From positions 4,960,001-5,024,000 of the forward strand of contig CM056874.1 in NCBI GenBank assembly GCA_029876055.1: DNA of 64,000 nucleotides, read 5' to 3'. The position numbers and the translations under genes are program-made. Below are positions 54,472 to 64,000 of this stretch, piece after piece; the first letter of the stretch is position 1, and each line of letters starts with the position of its first letter. The notes under the pieces are model-generated. The model was given only the letters and a program-made list of their open reading frames with translations. It was not told where the DNA came from and did no database searches. The DNA comes from Madurella fahalii. Taxonomy: Eukaryota > Ascomycota > Sordariomycetes > Sordariales.

Positions 54472-56090
54472 TTATTCAAGGGGATCCTCCTCGATCGCGT
54501 CAAGGTTCGGCCGTACAGACTCGGGGGCGACGGTGCCGTACAGCCACTGGTCTTCGTCCTCGACACAGTCCTCGCGGATCAATTCGGTAAATATCTGGGC
54601 GTTGCGGCGAATGTCTGACGGTCGCTCAACGATTTTTCGGTCCAGGATCATGGCCTCAGCCGTCTCCATCCAGATCTTCTGTAGTACGGGCAGGTCGGGC
54701 ATGAGCAACTTGGCTTCCTCCTTGCCCAGCGGGCCCATAGGCATGCCGGCAGCTAGACTGGTCAAGAACACCAAGCTCTCCGGCAGCTTTCCTTGGGAGA
54801 CATTCGTAGAGCTGGAATTTCGAGAGCTCATGGTGTCGTTCGTGCTTGTCCTCCCCACAGCGACTGAAGACTTCTTGCGCTTCAATCCTAGCATCCCTCG
54901 CTTCTTTTTCGGCTCCGGCTCGGACAAGTCCCGCGTGAGGGAACCATACCAATGGTCCACAGCGGCCCGGCGAGCGTTGTAGCCCTTGACTTCCCAGATC
55001 CTCTCCACTTCGCGTAGGCCGCCGATACAGAGCATTGCGACGTGTACCTCGTCAGGCGGTTTCTCCCGCAGGTAACCCCTCAACGATCGCTCGACTCGGC
55101 CAACGTAGGACGGGGGCCGGAGACGTCTGCAAAATGACGATAATACCAGAGGGAAGAGTTCGTGCACCCGAAGCAGGGTCCGGTCATCATACATGTTCAG
55201 AATTTCCGTCTCGATGGGATTGGCGGTGTAGGGCGTCCTGAGCAACCCGTTTCCATCATGTTCGGCGAGATACTTTAGGTGTAGTTTCCGATAAGTCTCA
55301 AAGAAGTGGAAGACGGTGAACAGCACCGGTATGAGACGTCGCCGCATCCGTTCCCGTTGGGGGGCAAACTCCCTCTTCTTCTCTTCCGTGTTCCTCAAGA
55401 ATAGTTCCTTGGATATCCATTCGCACATCAAGTACGACAATTTCGCGGCCACGTGTAGCCGATGCCAGATTCCACAGAGATAGTGGAAGTTTAGGGGGAC
55501 GCCCTCGGGTGCCGGATAGAGTCGCTTGGCGTACGCGGGCACGTGGTGGTCAAGGTGGTAGCGGGTAATCGGCGCCTCGTTTAGTGATACGAGAGTGTGC
55601 AGAGACCTTGACGCCAACCGTAGGTTCAGCACGTCTGAAAGCGGGAGCGACGCGATGATCTCCACCTGCAGCTCATTAGGCAGGGCAGCAAAGAGTTGAT
55701 CGAACGGGAGGCTAGGAGGACACCGTTAGCTTGCAGGTACAAAACGAAACTGTCAACTTGGACGAATACTCACCTCCGCTTGGCGGTTGAGGGTCGTCGC
55801 TCACAAGGCTCGCTGCTAGCGGCCGGGACCGTGGAACTCTTGACGTGGAACTTGTTCCTCAGGAAGCCGAATCCTCTCTTCTCGGGGCGCTTCTGGTCAC
55901 CCTGTTTGACGGGCGATTCTTCCGTCTCCGACAGATTTGACCCCCGAAGGGGTAAGATAAAGGGGGACTGGGGGAATGCAGAAGCGGGAACGGGCGCGCT
56001 TGCCGGCGGCGCATTTGCTTGTGCTTGCGCCTGATGAAACTTCTCCAGGTACCGGTCCGACCCGAATTCTGTCATGTGTAGGGGCTCCAT
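54472..56090 (-). CDS. F-box protein (518 aa, two exons)
   Basis: Exons: 56090-55774 and 55711-54472, with a 62-bp intron (GTGAGT, CTAAC, CCTAG). Across the junction the frame reads LPFDQLFAALPNELQVEIIASLPLSDVL, continuing NLRLASRSLHTLV, a classical F-box that would bind Skp1 in an SCF ubiquitin ligase. The N-terminal 105 residues are disordered and rich in A, P and Q. The C-terminal part is a long helical region without a recognised substrate-binding repeat (no WD40 or LRR). A basic, serine-rich insert (EPKKKRGMLGLKRKKSSVA) may be a nuclear localisation signal. An internal ATG five codons in (MTEFGS) is an alternative start. Confidence 0.82.
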
Positions 56091-59000
56091 GTTTTCGGGC
56101 TGCCAGTCGGCGGCGATGGCGGCGACGCAGAGCCTAGAACGAGGTGGACAGGTCCGAGAGGCAACAGACGCATACGGGAGTTCGCAACACTTGTCTCCCT
56201 GCTCTACCGCAGCAGTGTCGTCAGGAAAGGCAACTCGTCGATGTTGGCAGCAGGACGCGATCGCAGCTTTGTCATGTTGGGAGCATCTGGGCTGTTAAGG
56301 ACGTCGGCCGCGACGAGACGTGGATAACCTTGGTCGGAAGACGGACGTGAATTGGGCTGCTAGCGACCGGGTCCGACGATGATTGCCCGACAGGCTATGG
56401 GGAGAAAGGCGCGCAGTAACGAGCGTGGGCCACGGCCTTCTCTCTCCTTGGGCCGCCTGTTTTGCGAAAGACGATCGAACACGGGCTTTTCCCTGCGCGG
56501 TTCTCGATGCGGGAAAGGCCGCCAACAAGAGACGGAAAACGAGCTGCGCGATCCGGGCGGAAGCGTCGGGCGACCAGGTCAATCGAGGTGCGGGACTAAG
56601 GGGCCCCGGCAGCGGGCGGCTCTGGGTCGATTGAGAGAAGGAGTGCAGAGAGGACCGGCAGCGATGGAATCAAGAAGGGCCGGGCGAGTCGGGACGGGAC
56701 GGGGGAAGGACGAGATCAAGAGCCTGTTTTGGAAGGGTGGGGGTGGTAGTGGGAAGAAGGGGAAAAGGAACCACAAGAGAAAAGAGGCGAAGATGGACGT
56801 GCCCGCCGCGCACCGAAATCAAACGGAAAAGCGCCAAATGAGAAGGCCGAGTCGGCGCCGTGCAAAGGGAACGGCCGAGAAAACCAATGGCGCGGGGGTA
56901 GGAATTGAAGTCCCCAGAATCGCGCAGCGCAACTCATCCGTGAGAGGATGAGAATGGGGCCGGGTCGGGAAGATTGTGGATGGTGAAGGTTTGGCCGTGC
57001 AGCGACGATGAGATGGTCCATGGATGGACCACGGCGGTTTGGCCGGCGTAATAGTGGAGAGGCGCTGAGCCAGGGCCAGCGCCCGCAGCCAAATGCGAGC
57101 GACCAGGAGCGACGTGCGGCAAGCCGGCCCCACAGGCCTGCGAGCCGAATACTTGCGTCGCTGTGGGGAAATCATGGGGGGCGCGGTGTACCCTGCTATC
57201 GCCCACCCGTGCTGACCGGACAGGGGAGGTCGCCCGCACCCTTGGACGATTCCTCGCGACTCATTGAGTGATGCGCCCCAGAGACGCTGGGCTGCCCCGT
57301 CCCAATCGGGCCTGTTCAGTGCTTGTTTCCTGGCTGGGTGGCGTGTGCGCCGCCCGATGTAGCGGGTACACTGTCAGGGTGAGACAAGATAGCCGGAGGC
57401 TTGATTAGGCCGCCCTAGCTAAACACAGAGCAGCAGATCCGCAGTAGCGAGACCCAGCACTACGTGGCTTGGCTGCAGCTCTGCGGGCACGTCGTAATTT
57501 AGCCGTGGCCAATAGGCCGGGGTCAAAATCACCGAGGACGGGGAGCCCTTTTTCACACAGTCCAACCTCAGAGAGGGAGGGTGCGTCTCGTCGTTTCGCT
57601 CGAGAACACCAGCAGCGGTCCCTCCCGTGAGATGACAGTGAGCCGCGCGCGGGCACCGGACTCTGGCTCAAATGCGCTGTTGCAGTCTCGCACCACCACA
57701 ATCCAGCAACCGCGCCATTTTCCTGCGCCGGCATGCCCGCCATGGATCGAAACAGAGGCTCAGAATGTTGACTCGATCTCGATTTCGCGAGCTTCACCAC
57801 CCCAAATAACACACAACCTCCCTTATTGTTTTGTTTTGCTTTTTTCTTCCTTTTTCTTTTTCTTTTCTTTTCTTTCTTTTTTATTTTATTTTTTTTTTTT
57901 TTTTTTTTTAGTTTTCTTTGATCATTTTCTTCCCAACACCCGCCGTGTTCGGCATTCCAGCCAGAGGCCAACGTTCTGCAATCAGTGCGGAGAGAGCGGC
58001 CCTGCTCTACCTGGCATTTTTGTTGGCTGGCGGCTCGCCGATCATTGCTGCGTCAATGTTTCATGCCACCTGGTGCATTACCACCAGATTCGGGAATTTG
58101 TGCTACCCCTGGGCGGCACTTTTCAAGACATTTGTCGCGGCGGTGAGACAGTGCAAAGAACAGGTTCAGAAAGGAAGAATGGGCTTTGGGCATCACGGGA
58201 AAGCATCGGAAGTGCCCGCGCATCAATACACGTTTACCTCGATTCCCTACCTTTTATCGAACGTTCTAGGGCAGCACGGCTGAGCGGGAAGGGTACGAGC
58301 AAATGGGAAATGCAACCGAGCTGGGCGGTATTATAGGACCTTTCTTATCGGCAGTTGGGGTTGTGTGTGATGGAATCAGAAACGGGGGATGATATGAGAG
58401 GGTCGTAACGCGAGGGACAACGGTCCTTCGAACCACTACCTTTTGTCCGAGGTAGAACCCCGGTGGGACACGCCGTTGTTCCATAACCCGCTACTGCGAG
58501 GTATCTGCCGTTCGACAGATACGGTACCCTGTCTGCTTTCCGGGGAAGATCTATGGATGGTGGCGCTTCATTGACTTTGAAGAAGACGCCCATCGGCGAA
58601 TCCAATGGCGGTCTGACAAAGACTTGGACGGATCTACAGATTATCACAGATTACAAAGTTACACGCGGCCAAGACTCAGTGGACGAGGCTTGGGTCTGGC
58701 TAAGCAGCCTACTATGGACAGTCGACACTAGGCCGCTGACAACGGCTGGTTTTCAAGAATACCAGCGTCATCCGACTGCGACAGCTCTTGTGGGCTCTCT
58801 GCAGTCGCCGCATGCGATTGGAACCGTTGCAGCACGGCCGCAACTCACGGCGCCAGATGCTCTCTCTCTAACGCCGCGTTGAATTCGTTGACGCGGGTCC
58901 TTCGTGTGACACAGTCAATTGCCTCATTGGAGCCGCTCATTTGCAATGGACGGGACACAAATTGGCAGCGCCTGGCAGAGCGTGGGCTTTCTTATCTGGG

Positions 59001-61940
59001 GGACGCAATTTAGCCGCATACACTCGTGTCTCTGCAGCCGAAAGGGGTATTGGTGGCGAGCTGGCTTGTAACGGCCCTTCTCCGGTCGCTCTCGCGTTTT
59101 CTCTCGTGCTCAGAGGGCCTGACGTTGATGATTGGACATTGGGCGCAACCCTTTTGGGCGGTTTCTGCCACAGTTGGGGTCTTGACGTCGGAGGTGCTAT
59201 CGGCCTAACTCTAACAGAGCCGGGTTCCGAACCATCGGGTTCGGCCGACTCTCGGCCACGATGTCGTTCAAAAGCCGCCACCTTCCCTACTAAGCCCTAA
59301 GATTGACTGGTTTAGGATATCACAAGTCGACATGTTTCCACATCTTCCCTTGTCCCACAGCATCACACCTCATATTTTTTTTTTTTTTTTTTCCTTTTTC
59401 TTTCTGCCGTCGTGTATCGGTTCTCGGCTCGCACTCATTCAAGCTGTTCCCGAGGTGGCTCACAATGGAGTGGAACAACATGAGGCGGTAGGTAGTGCAC
59501 TTCGAAATCCAGACTGAAGGCATTGTCTCAGGCGGGTCCGGTGCTTGCAGTCACGGGAGCGGCGGTATGTTGTGGAAAACGCATATGAGCCGCGAAACAA
59601 GAGTCGCCATAAACCTAGCACGACGAACTCATGGTTGCGATGGATTTTGGTTAGACTAGCGCCCTCCGTCACCTCAGCCAACTGGCAACACCGGAAATTC
59701 CCAAGCGCAGGCGGAACGATCGGGTTGCGGGCTCGCCGGGGCAAATTGTACAGGCCCCGTGGCCTGCGGCATAGTCTTCCATGGCGGAATACGACCGAGC
59801 AGTCGCCGGCGGATGTTCTCGAGGACAAAGCCGACAAGCAGCCGGGTCGCACCGAGCGGTGCTGCGAGCGATGAGACACAGAGGGCGCCGGGTTCGCTGC
59901 CCACAGTCGGCCGCGGCGGACGGTATCTTCACCGACAGTGTATCTCTCTGCCGCAGCGTCAAGCTCCCAAATCCTTAGGTCCTAGGAATACGCGTTGTAG
60001 CGCGGCGTTGTAGAACGGTGTTGTAGAACGGTGTTGTAGGACGGTATTGTAGGACGGCGTTATAGGGTCGGGCCGGCTGGATCCCTGGGGCACGGGGCTT
60101 TAAGCGTCCCGTCCCTGAGGCCGGCCTGCCGTCATGCCCGTGGACCTCCACATTGGATTCGAGATCCCAGGCGCTCGAGATCGCAGACGCCGGGCGGAGC
60201 ACATGACAGGCTGTCCGTTAAAGATTTCAAACCATGACTACTAGCTGTGTTTAGTGACGCTGGCGGCGCTAATATAGCGTGCGAGACGTTACGAATATCC
60301 CTTTCGGGGAGGGACTAGCGATGTACGTGCCTGTGGACAGGATGGGCAATGCACGCAGGCTTGTCGACGGCAGCGGTTTGCTTGAGAATCTCGACTGGAC
60401 TGAGCTCCTGATCACGCCGGCGTGGCAGGGCTGCGGAAGCCCAAGACTCGACTAATGCTTGATGCCAAGCAACACGGAGCTATTTTTGGCAGCAATCGAT
60501 GGCGCCAGTGCCCCTCATTGCGATTTCTCCCCCGTCACATGGTTGATGATTCAGTTCCATTCTTTCCCTTCCCTTTGCCCTTGGACCGCAACAAGAGCAA
60601 TGTGAGAGCATTCCTTGCCATGACTAGCTAGTCACCGCACTCGAACCTCTCTGGCCTTCTCCAGCCTTCTCCAGAAACACTCCGCCCAAGACTGTTGTTG
60701 CCTTTGCTAGGGGTGTAGAACTCGAAGAGTTATTTTAAGCCCGGTCGATTCGGCGCGGCACGCAGCGCCGGCAGGCCAAGACACTGTGTGTTTCCCAATT
60801 GATGCGTGCATTGGTTTGCTACCACATTGTACATAATAGTCGTGCATGTGGATTTCAGATGCTGCCCCTTGCTCCCGCGCCCCAGTCGCGAGCGTAGGAC
60901 GCATGCTCTCCTTTCCCTTGGCCAACCGACCCTTATCCCTCCGTGGACGACGGGACAGCGCCCAAATGTCAGCAGCAAGTCGCGGCCCAGGGGCCCGACC
61001 TTGTGGGGAAATAATGGCGATCTTCGCGGGGTTCTTTAGAAACGCGTGCCTCATATGCTGCTTTCCACTGCTTTGCTTCATCGGTCGAAACCCCCCCCCC
61101 CCCCCCCCAACCGCCCGCCTATGACCCGAGCAGGTTCACCCAGGCTTCTGGACCCTCCCCAGCGATTATCAGTCCACAAAAGTTTCAAGTCTTCTCTTGA
61201 ATTGATCCCTCTTCATCCTTTCTCGTAGAAAGTGACGCAAGCATCTCACCACCTTTCCTGCCGCGCCCCGCGAAGTACAAAGTAGACCTGCCCAGCCTCG
61301 CAAGTCAGGTCTCGCGCATCCAGTCCCGGATTCCCACTCCCGCCGCGGCTAGCCTGCATTTTCATATTAGCCTACACCGGGCCTTGACTGCCCCGGTAAC
61401 TACCATCTCCCACCACGCACTGCTCTGTGACTACCTTGGCCGGGCGGACAGAGGCTACTACCTACCATCCCGACGCTGCGGCTATTCAGCGGCCAGTCCG
61501 ACCCCTCGGTTGCCTTGAAGCGACCCGACTTGCCAGCGCCCTCGGCTTCTGGCCGCTCTTTTTCGCAGTCACGCATAGAAGCGTCAGAACCCCACAGGAA
61601 GGAAGTCGCAGGAACACGGGCTGGCTGACGCATTGCATCTTGTTGCCCACATCTGCTGTGGTGCCTCGACATCATTGCTCAGCCCTACGGCCCAGCTAGC
61701 TGTTCCTGCTGCCGCGGTCCGTCAGCTAGCGGGATACCTCTGCCTGCGACCCTCATAGTTGAACCGGCCAGGGCACCCTTCTCTCGCCGGCCTCCCCCCC
61801 CCCCCCCCTCCCTCCCGACCGGACAAGTCCGGCCGAAGCTAACTCCGGCCCGCCCCCCGCTGCTTCATATCTCTTCCCGCCCGTTGCATCGTCTCTCCCT
61901 TTCCTGTGCGGTTCTCCCCCACCCCCCGCCCCGGCACGCC
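56091..61940. other. Long gene-poor stretch (5.8 kb)
   Basis: No open frame here carries a domain I recognise. The longest (190 codons at 56379-56951 plus, 188 at 57405-57971 minus, 251 at 57581-58336 plus) are low complexity or span homopolymer tracts. Notable non-coding features are a pyrimidine block ending in about 21 T (57830-57910), a T run of about 18 (59376-59393), C runs of about 19-20 (61089-61108) and about 15 (61794-61809), and the minisatellite at 59993-60071. It could hold long leaders, non-coding RNAs or a gene made of short exons that I cannot see. Confidence 0.45.
59993..60071. repeat. 13-bp minisatellite, about six copies
   Basis: Units are CGTTGTAGCGCGG, CGTTGTAGAACGG, TGTTGTAGAACGG, TGTTGTAGGACGG and TATTGTAGGACGG, then a 14-bp variant. 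The unit is not a multiple of three, and no gene overlaps it. Confidence 0.85.
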
Positions 61941-63168
61941 ATGACTTCCTTGGGCAAACCGGCGCCGGTGACCGAGCCGCCTGAACCTTTGGACGTGGTC
62001 GAGACACCCACCTCACCGTCTTCGGGTTTGGCCCTCTCTCGCTTCGAATTCGAAACCGGCAAGGGTAACGAGGGTACCAAGATCCTCATGGTCGAATGGG
62101 ACACCTCGGCTCATAAACGAGGTGACCCGAGTGAGACGGGGAAGAAAGGGGGCGACTGGGAGGTTTCATGGGAAGGGAAGACGACAGTGCTCGCGATCCG
62201 CGATGCAGATCAAGACGCTAGCGGCAGCGTACGCCGCGTGTACTTTCTCCTACCCCCCGGCGCCCCTATTCCGGCGCTTGTCAGTATTACCTACAAGGGT
62301 GCCGCGGACGACGGAGACGGGACGCCGAAAGGGGGGGTGGGTGGTGGCACGATCCTGCGCACCCAGCCGATGCCCGCCATCTTCCCCGCCGAGTTGACGG
62401 GGAAGCAAGAGGCTGGCCGGCGCGGCGTGCTTCACACGATATGGGCAAAGAAGCGGCTGGCCGAGCTCCAGGCGGAGATCGTGGCGGAGATGAGAACGAA
62501 CGGCGAGAGCGTGGGGCTCGAGATGGCCATGCAAGAACGTCAGTGGATCGTCGACCACTTCGGCCTCGCCCCAGACGCGGGCGGGCCCAAGCCGACGAAA
62601 CTGCATATCCCGCAAGGAGTGACCGGTCCAACGAGCCCCAGGAGTCCGATAGGGGGGAGGCTAGGAGAGAAGCTGAAGGGACTTAAGCTCGCGACGAGCC
62701 CGGCAGAGCTAGCCGCTGCCACTCAAGGTATGCTTTTTTTCTTCTTTTATATATATATAGGGTTGTTGTCTATTTTACACATTGGTCGAATTCGGGGGGA
62801 CGGGAGGAACCAGGGACGCTGTCAGAGAGGGAGAGAAAGACTATAACGCAGATCCGGCCACTAACATTGCCCGTACAGCCGCAAAAAGTGCCCAGCCACG
62901 AACGCAGCCCTTGGTCACATCACTCTCTCCAGCGGCCTCGGACGTGGCCGTCTCGTCGTTTGCTAGCTTTGGCGGCCGGAGCATGCAACCGGTTTCTGGC
63001 GGCGGCGGTGTTGGCTCCCTTGACGCCATCGTAGGGAGCGGAATACCGCCAGCTTCGGCCACTGCTGTCAAGGCGGGTGTTGAGGATCCAACCGAGGAGG
63101 ACTTGTTCGCTCTGCCGATGAGCCCTCGCAGTCCCGAAATGAAGAGAAGCCCATTTAGTATCCTATAG
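61941..63168 (+). CDS. Conserved-looking ascomycete protein of unknown function (358 aa, two exons)
   Basis: Exons: 61941-62727 and 62879-63168, with a 151-bp intron (GTATGC, CTAAC, ACAG). The N-terminal half looks like a beta-rich domain: LALSRFEFETGKGNEGTKIL, MVEWD, DWEVSWEGKTTVLAIRD and RRVYFLLPPGAPIPALVSI. A helical stretch (HTIWAKKRLAELQAEIVAEM, MAMQERQWIVDHFGLAP) and a disordered proline/serine tail ending SPRSPEMKRSPFSIL follow. There is no signal peptide or membrane segment. The start is the first ATG; upstream in-frame TTG is not credible. I do not know the family. SPR/SPE sites in the tail could be kinase targets, by inference only. Confidence 0.8.
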
Positions 63169-63651
63169 ATGCCGATAATGTCTACTCGTGGGCAACCGCG
63201 GCTTTCGGCTTCCCCCGTCCTCACAGGAGGGAAGTGACGAAACCCCAGCTACTTCGCGTCGACACGCTGCAGGGCACGATGGCGCAAAAGAGCCTTGAAA
63301 TCCGGCGGTAGAGCGGAGGGTTGGGGATCACGTCCCAGGGATCAAAATCTTTGGTCCTGGGAAATGTAGTTAACCTCCTGGTGTGAAGGTTTGTAGTTGA
63401 TTATCTACCTAGATAGTTGGCCATGTTATTTTCTCCCTGTACTCGCCAAGAGCCTTTAGTGTCGTGTAGTGTTCCGAGTTTCTCCCGCCTCTAGGCATGT
63501 TGCCGGTGCCTGTCCCCAGCTCTGCTGTTGCGTGGCTTGCACGCATGCGAACCTCTTGCCCGCTGCGAATCTACTCCGTCATTGACGATAGCCGAGGTAC
63601 ACTTCAAGCGTAGCCCTACCCGACCTTTCCTCTGCCTGTATCATCCGCCCT
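63169..63651. other. Intergenic region between convergent genes
   Basis: This is 483 bp with the 3' flanks of the 358-aa gene and VPS37. No further feature is seen. Confidence 0.5.
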
Positions 63652-64000
63652 TCACCGCCAACCGCCAACCCTCCCCTCATCCCACCTCTCCTTCCTCTCC
63701 TGGCGCAAATAATATAGTTTCTTGGCCTCCCTATACCTCCTCACCCACTCCCCGGCCTCCCTCTCGGTCGCGAGCGCCCCGTCCCCTTCGCCCTCGAGGA
63801 AGCTCTCCTCGAGCGCGTGGCACACGCTCTCCTGCTCGAGCACGCCCTGACCCAACCGCTGGTACAGGCTCGCGGGCGCGAACGGCGCCAGCGCGTGGTC
63901 CATATCGGCCTGCTTGGCGCGCCACTGGCGCTCGAGCGCGTGTGTCGCGAGCAGCTGCGCCTGCGCGGCCGAGCGCTGGTGCGCCAAGCGCGCCTCAAAA
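63652..64000 (-). CDS. VPS37: ESCRT-I subunit VPS37, C-terminal part (cut by window edge)
   Basis: The visible 116 residues form the end of a Mod(r) domain: LERQWRAKQADMDHALAPF, ASLYQRLGQGVLEQESVCHALEESFLEGEG, EWVRRYREAKKLYYLR and a final RWDEGRVGGWR. Fungal VPS37 proteins end this way. The protein joins Vps23 and Vps28 in ESCRT-I and sorts ubiquitinated cargo into multivesicular bodies. The N-terminus and start lie beyond base 64,000. The frame is open to the edge, with no intron in the visible part. Confidence 0.85.
   Translation of the reverse strand, partial: FEARLAHQRSAAQAQLLATHALERQWRAKQADMDHALAPFAPASLYQRLGQGVLEQESVCHALEESFLEGEGDGALATEREAGEWVRRYREAKKLYYLRQERKERWDEGRVGGWR

Noticed and set aside
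57405..58336. Overlapping frames of 188 (minus) and 251 (plus) codons.
   Set aside because: Both run through a T/C homopolymer region giving poly-K or poly-F, with no domain, no splice pattern and no support on either side.
1..64000. Search by eye for CRISPR arrays, rRNA and functional tRNA genes.
   Set aside because: No regularly spaced direct repeats, no rRNA signature, and no complete cloverleaf; the tRNA-like segments at 29.7-30.1 kb lie inside mobile elements and do not fold cleanly.

Overview
The window comes from the nuclear genome of a filamentous ascomycete, probably a Sordariomycete-like Pezizomycotina. The evidence is short GT-AG introns (about 50-150 bp) with CTAAC/CTGAC-type branch sites, typical ascomycete gene families, and a repeat block full of C-to-T and G-to-A changes like those made by repeat-induced point mutation (RIP). 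It has two halves. Bases 1 to about 30,960 are a nested transposon block. Bases 30,961 to 64,000 are ordinary gene-bearing DNA.

Repeat half. The backbone is two tandem, same-orientation (minus strand) copies of a Ty3/Gypsy chromovirus that share one LTR: LTR1 9387-9747, LTR2 17419-17779, LTR3 from 29249. The LTRs are about 361 bp with 8-bp inverted ends (TGTGAGGA/TCCTCACA). The element has a polypurine tract, a self-complementary primer-binding site of Tf1/sushi type, gag zinc knuckles, RT, integrase and a chromodomain. Between pol and the 3' LTR it carries an antisense, intron-bearing accessory gene. Copy B is the more heavily mutated one and is broken by later insertions: a ~180-bp foldback sequence, a Tc1-like MITE, a copia-like solo LTR with a local deletion, a 424-bp element with a CTAT duplication, and two Fot1/pogo-like DNA transposons. 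One of these transposons (24745-26605) still has an intact 557-aa DDE transposase and good terminal inverted repeats. A third, decayed Fot1-like copy lies at 1744-3604. A decayed Tad1-like LINE fills 4790-9386, with another piece at 30650-30960. Two small inverted elements near 29.6-30.2 kb each keep a perfect 5-bp target duplication and carry a tRNA-like A-box/B-box segment.

Gene half, in order: a secreted DUF1996 protein (-); a multiply broken PF02458 acetyltransferase pseudogene (-); mitochondrial prolyl-tRNA synthetase (-), divergent from the ribosome-biogenesis factor MAK21/NOC1 (+); a 148-aa conserved-looking protein of unknown function (-); a mitochondrial hotdog thioesterase (+); APS kinase (+), convergent with V-ATPase subunit C (-); a glutamine-rich AT-hook protein (+), convergent with an F-box protein (-); about 5.8 kb without a recognisable gene; a 358-aa protein of unknown function (+); and the C-terminal part of ESCRT-I subunit VPS37 (-), cut by the window edge. 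These are mostly housekeeping genes from unrelated pathways (translation, ribosome assembly, sulfate assimilation, vacuolar acidification, endosomal sorting). Nothing suggests an operon or a secondary-metabolite cluster, although the DUF1996 gene and the acetyltransferase pseudogene beside the repeats have a more accessory character.
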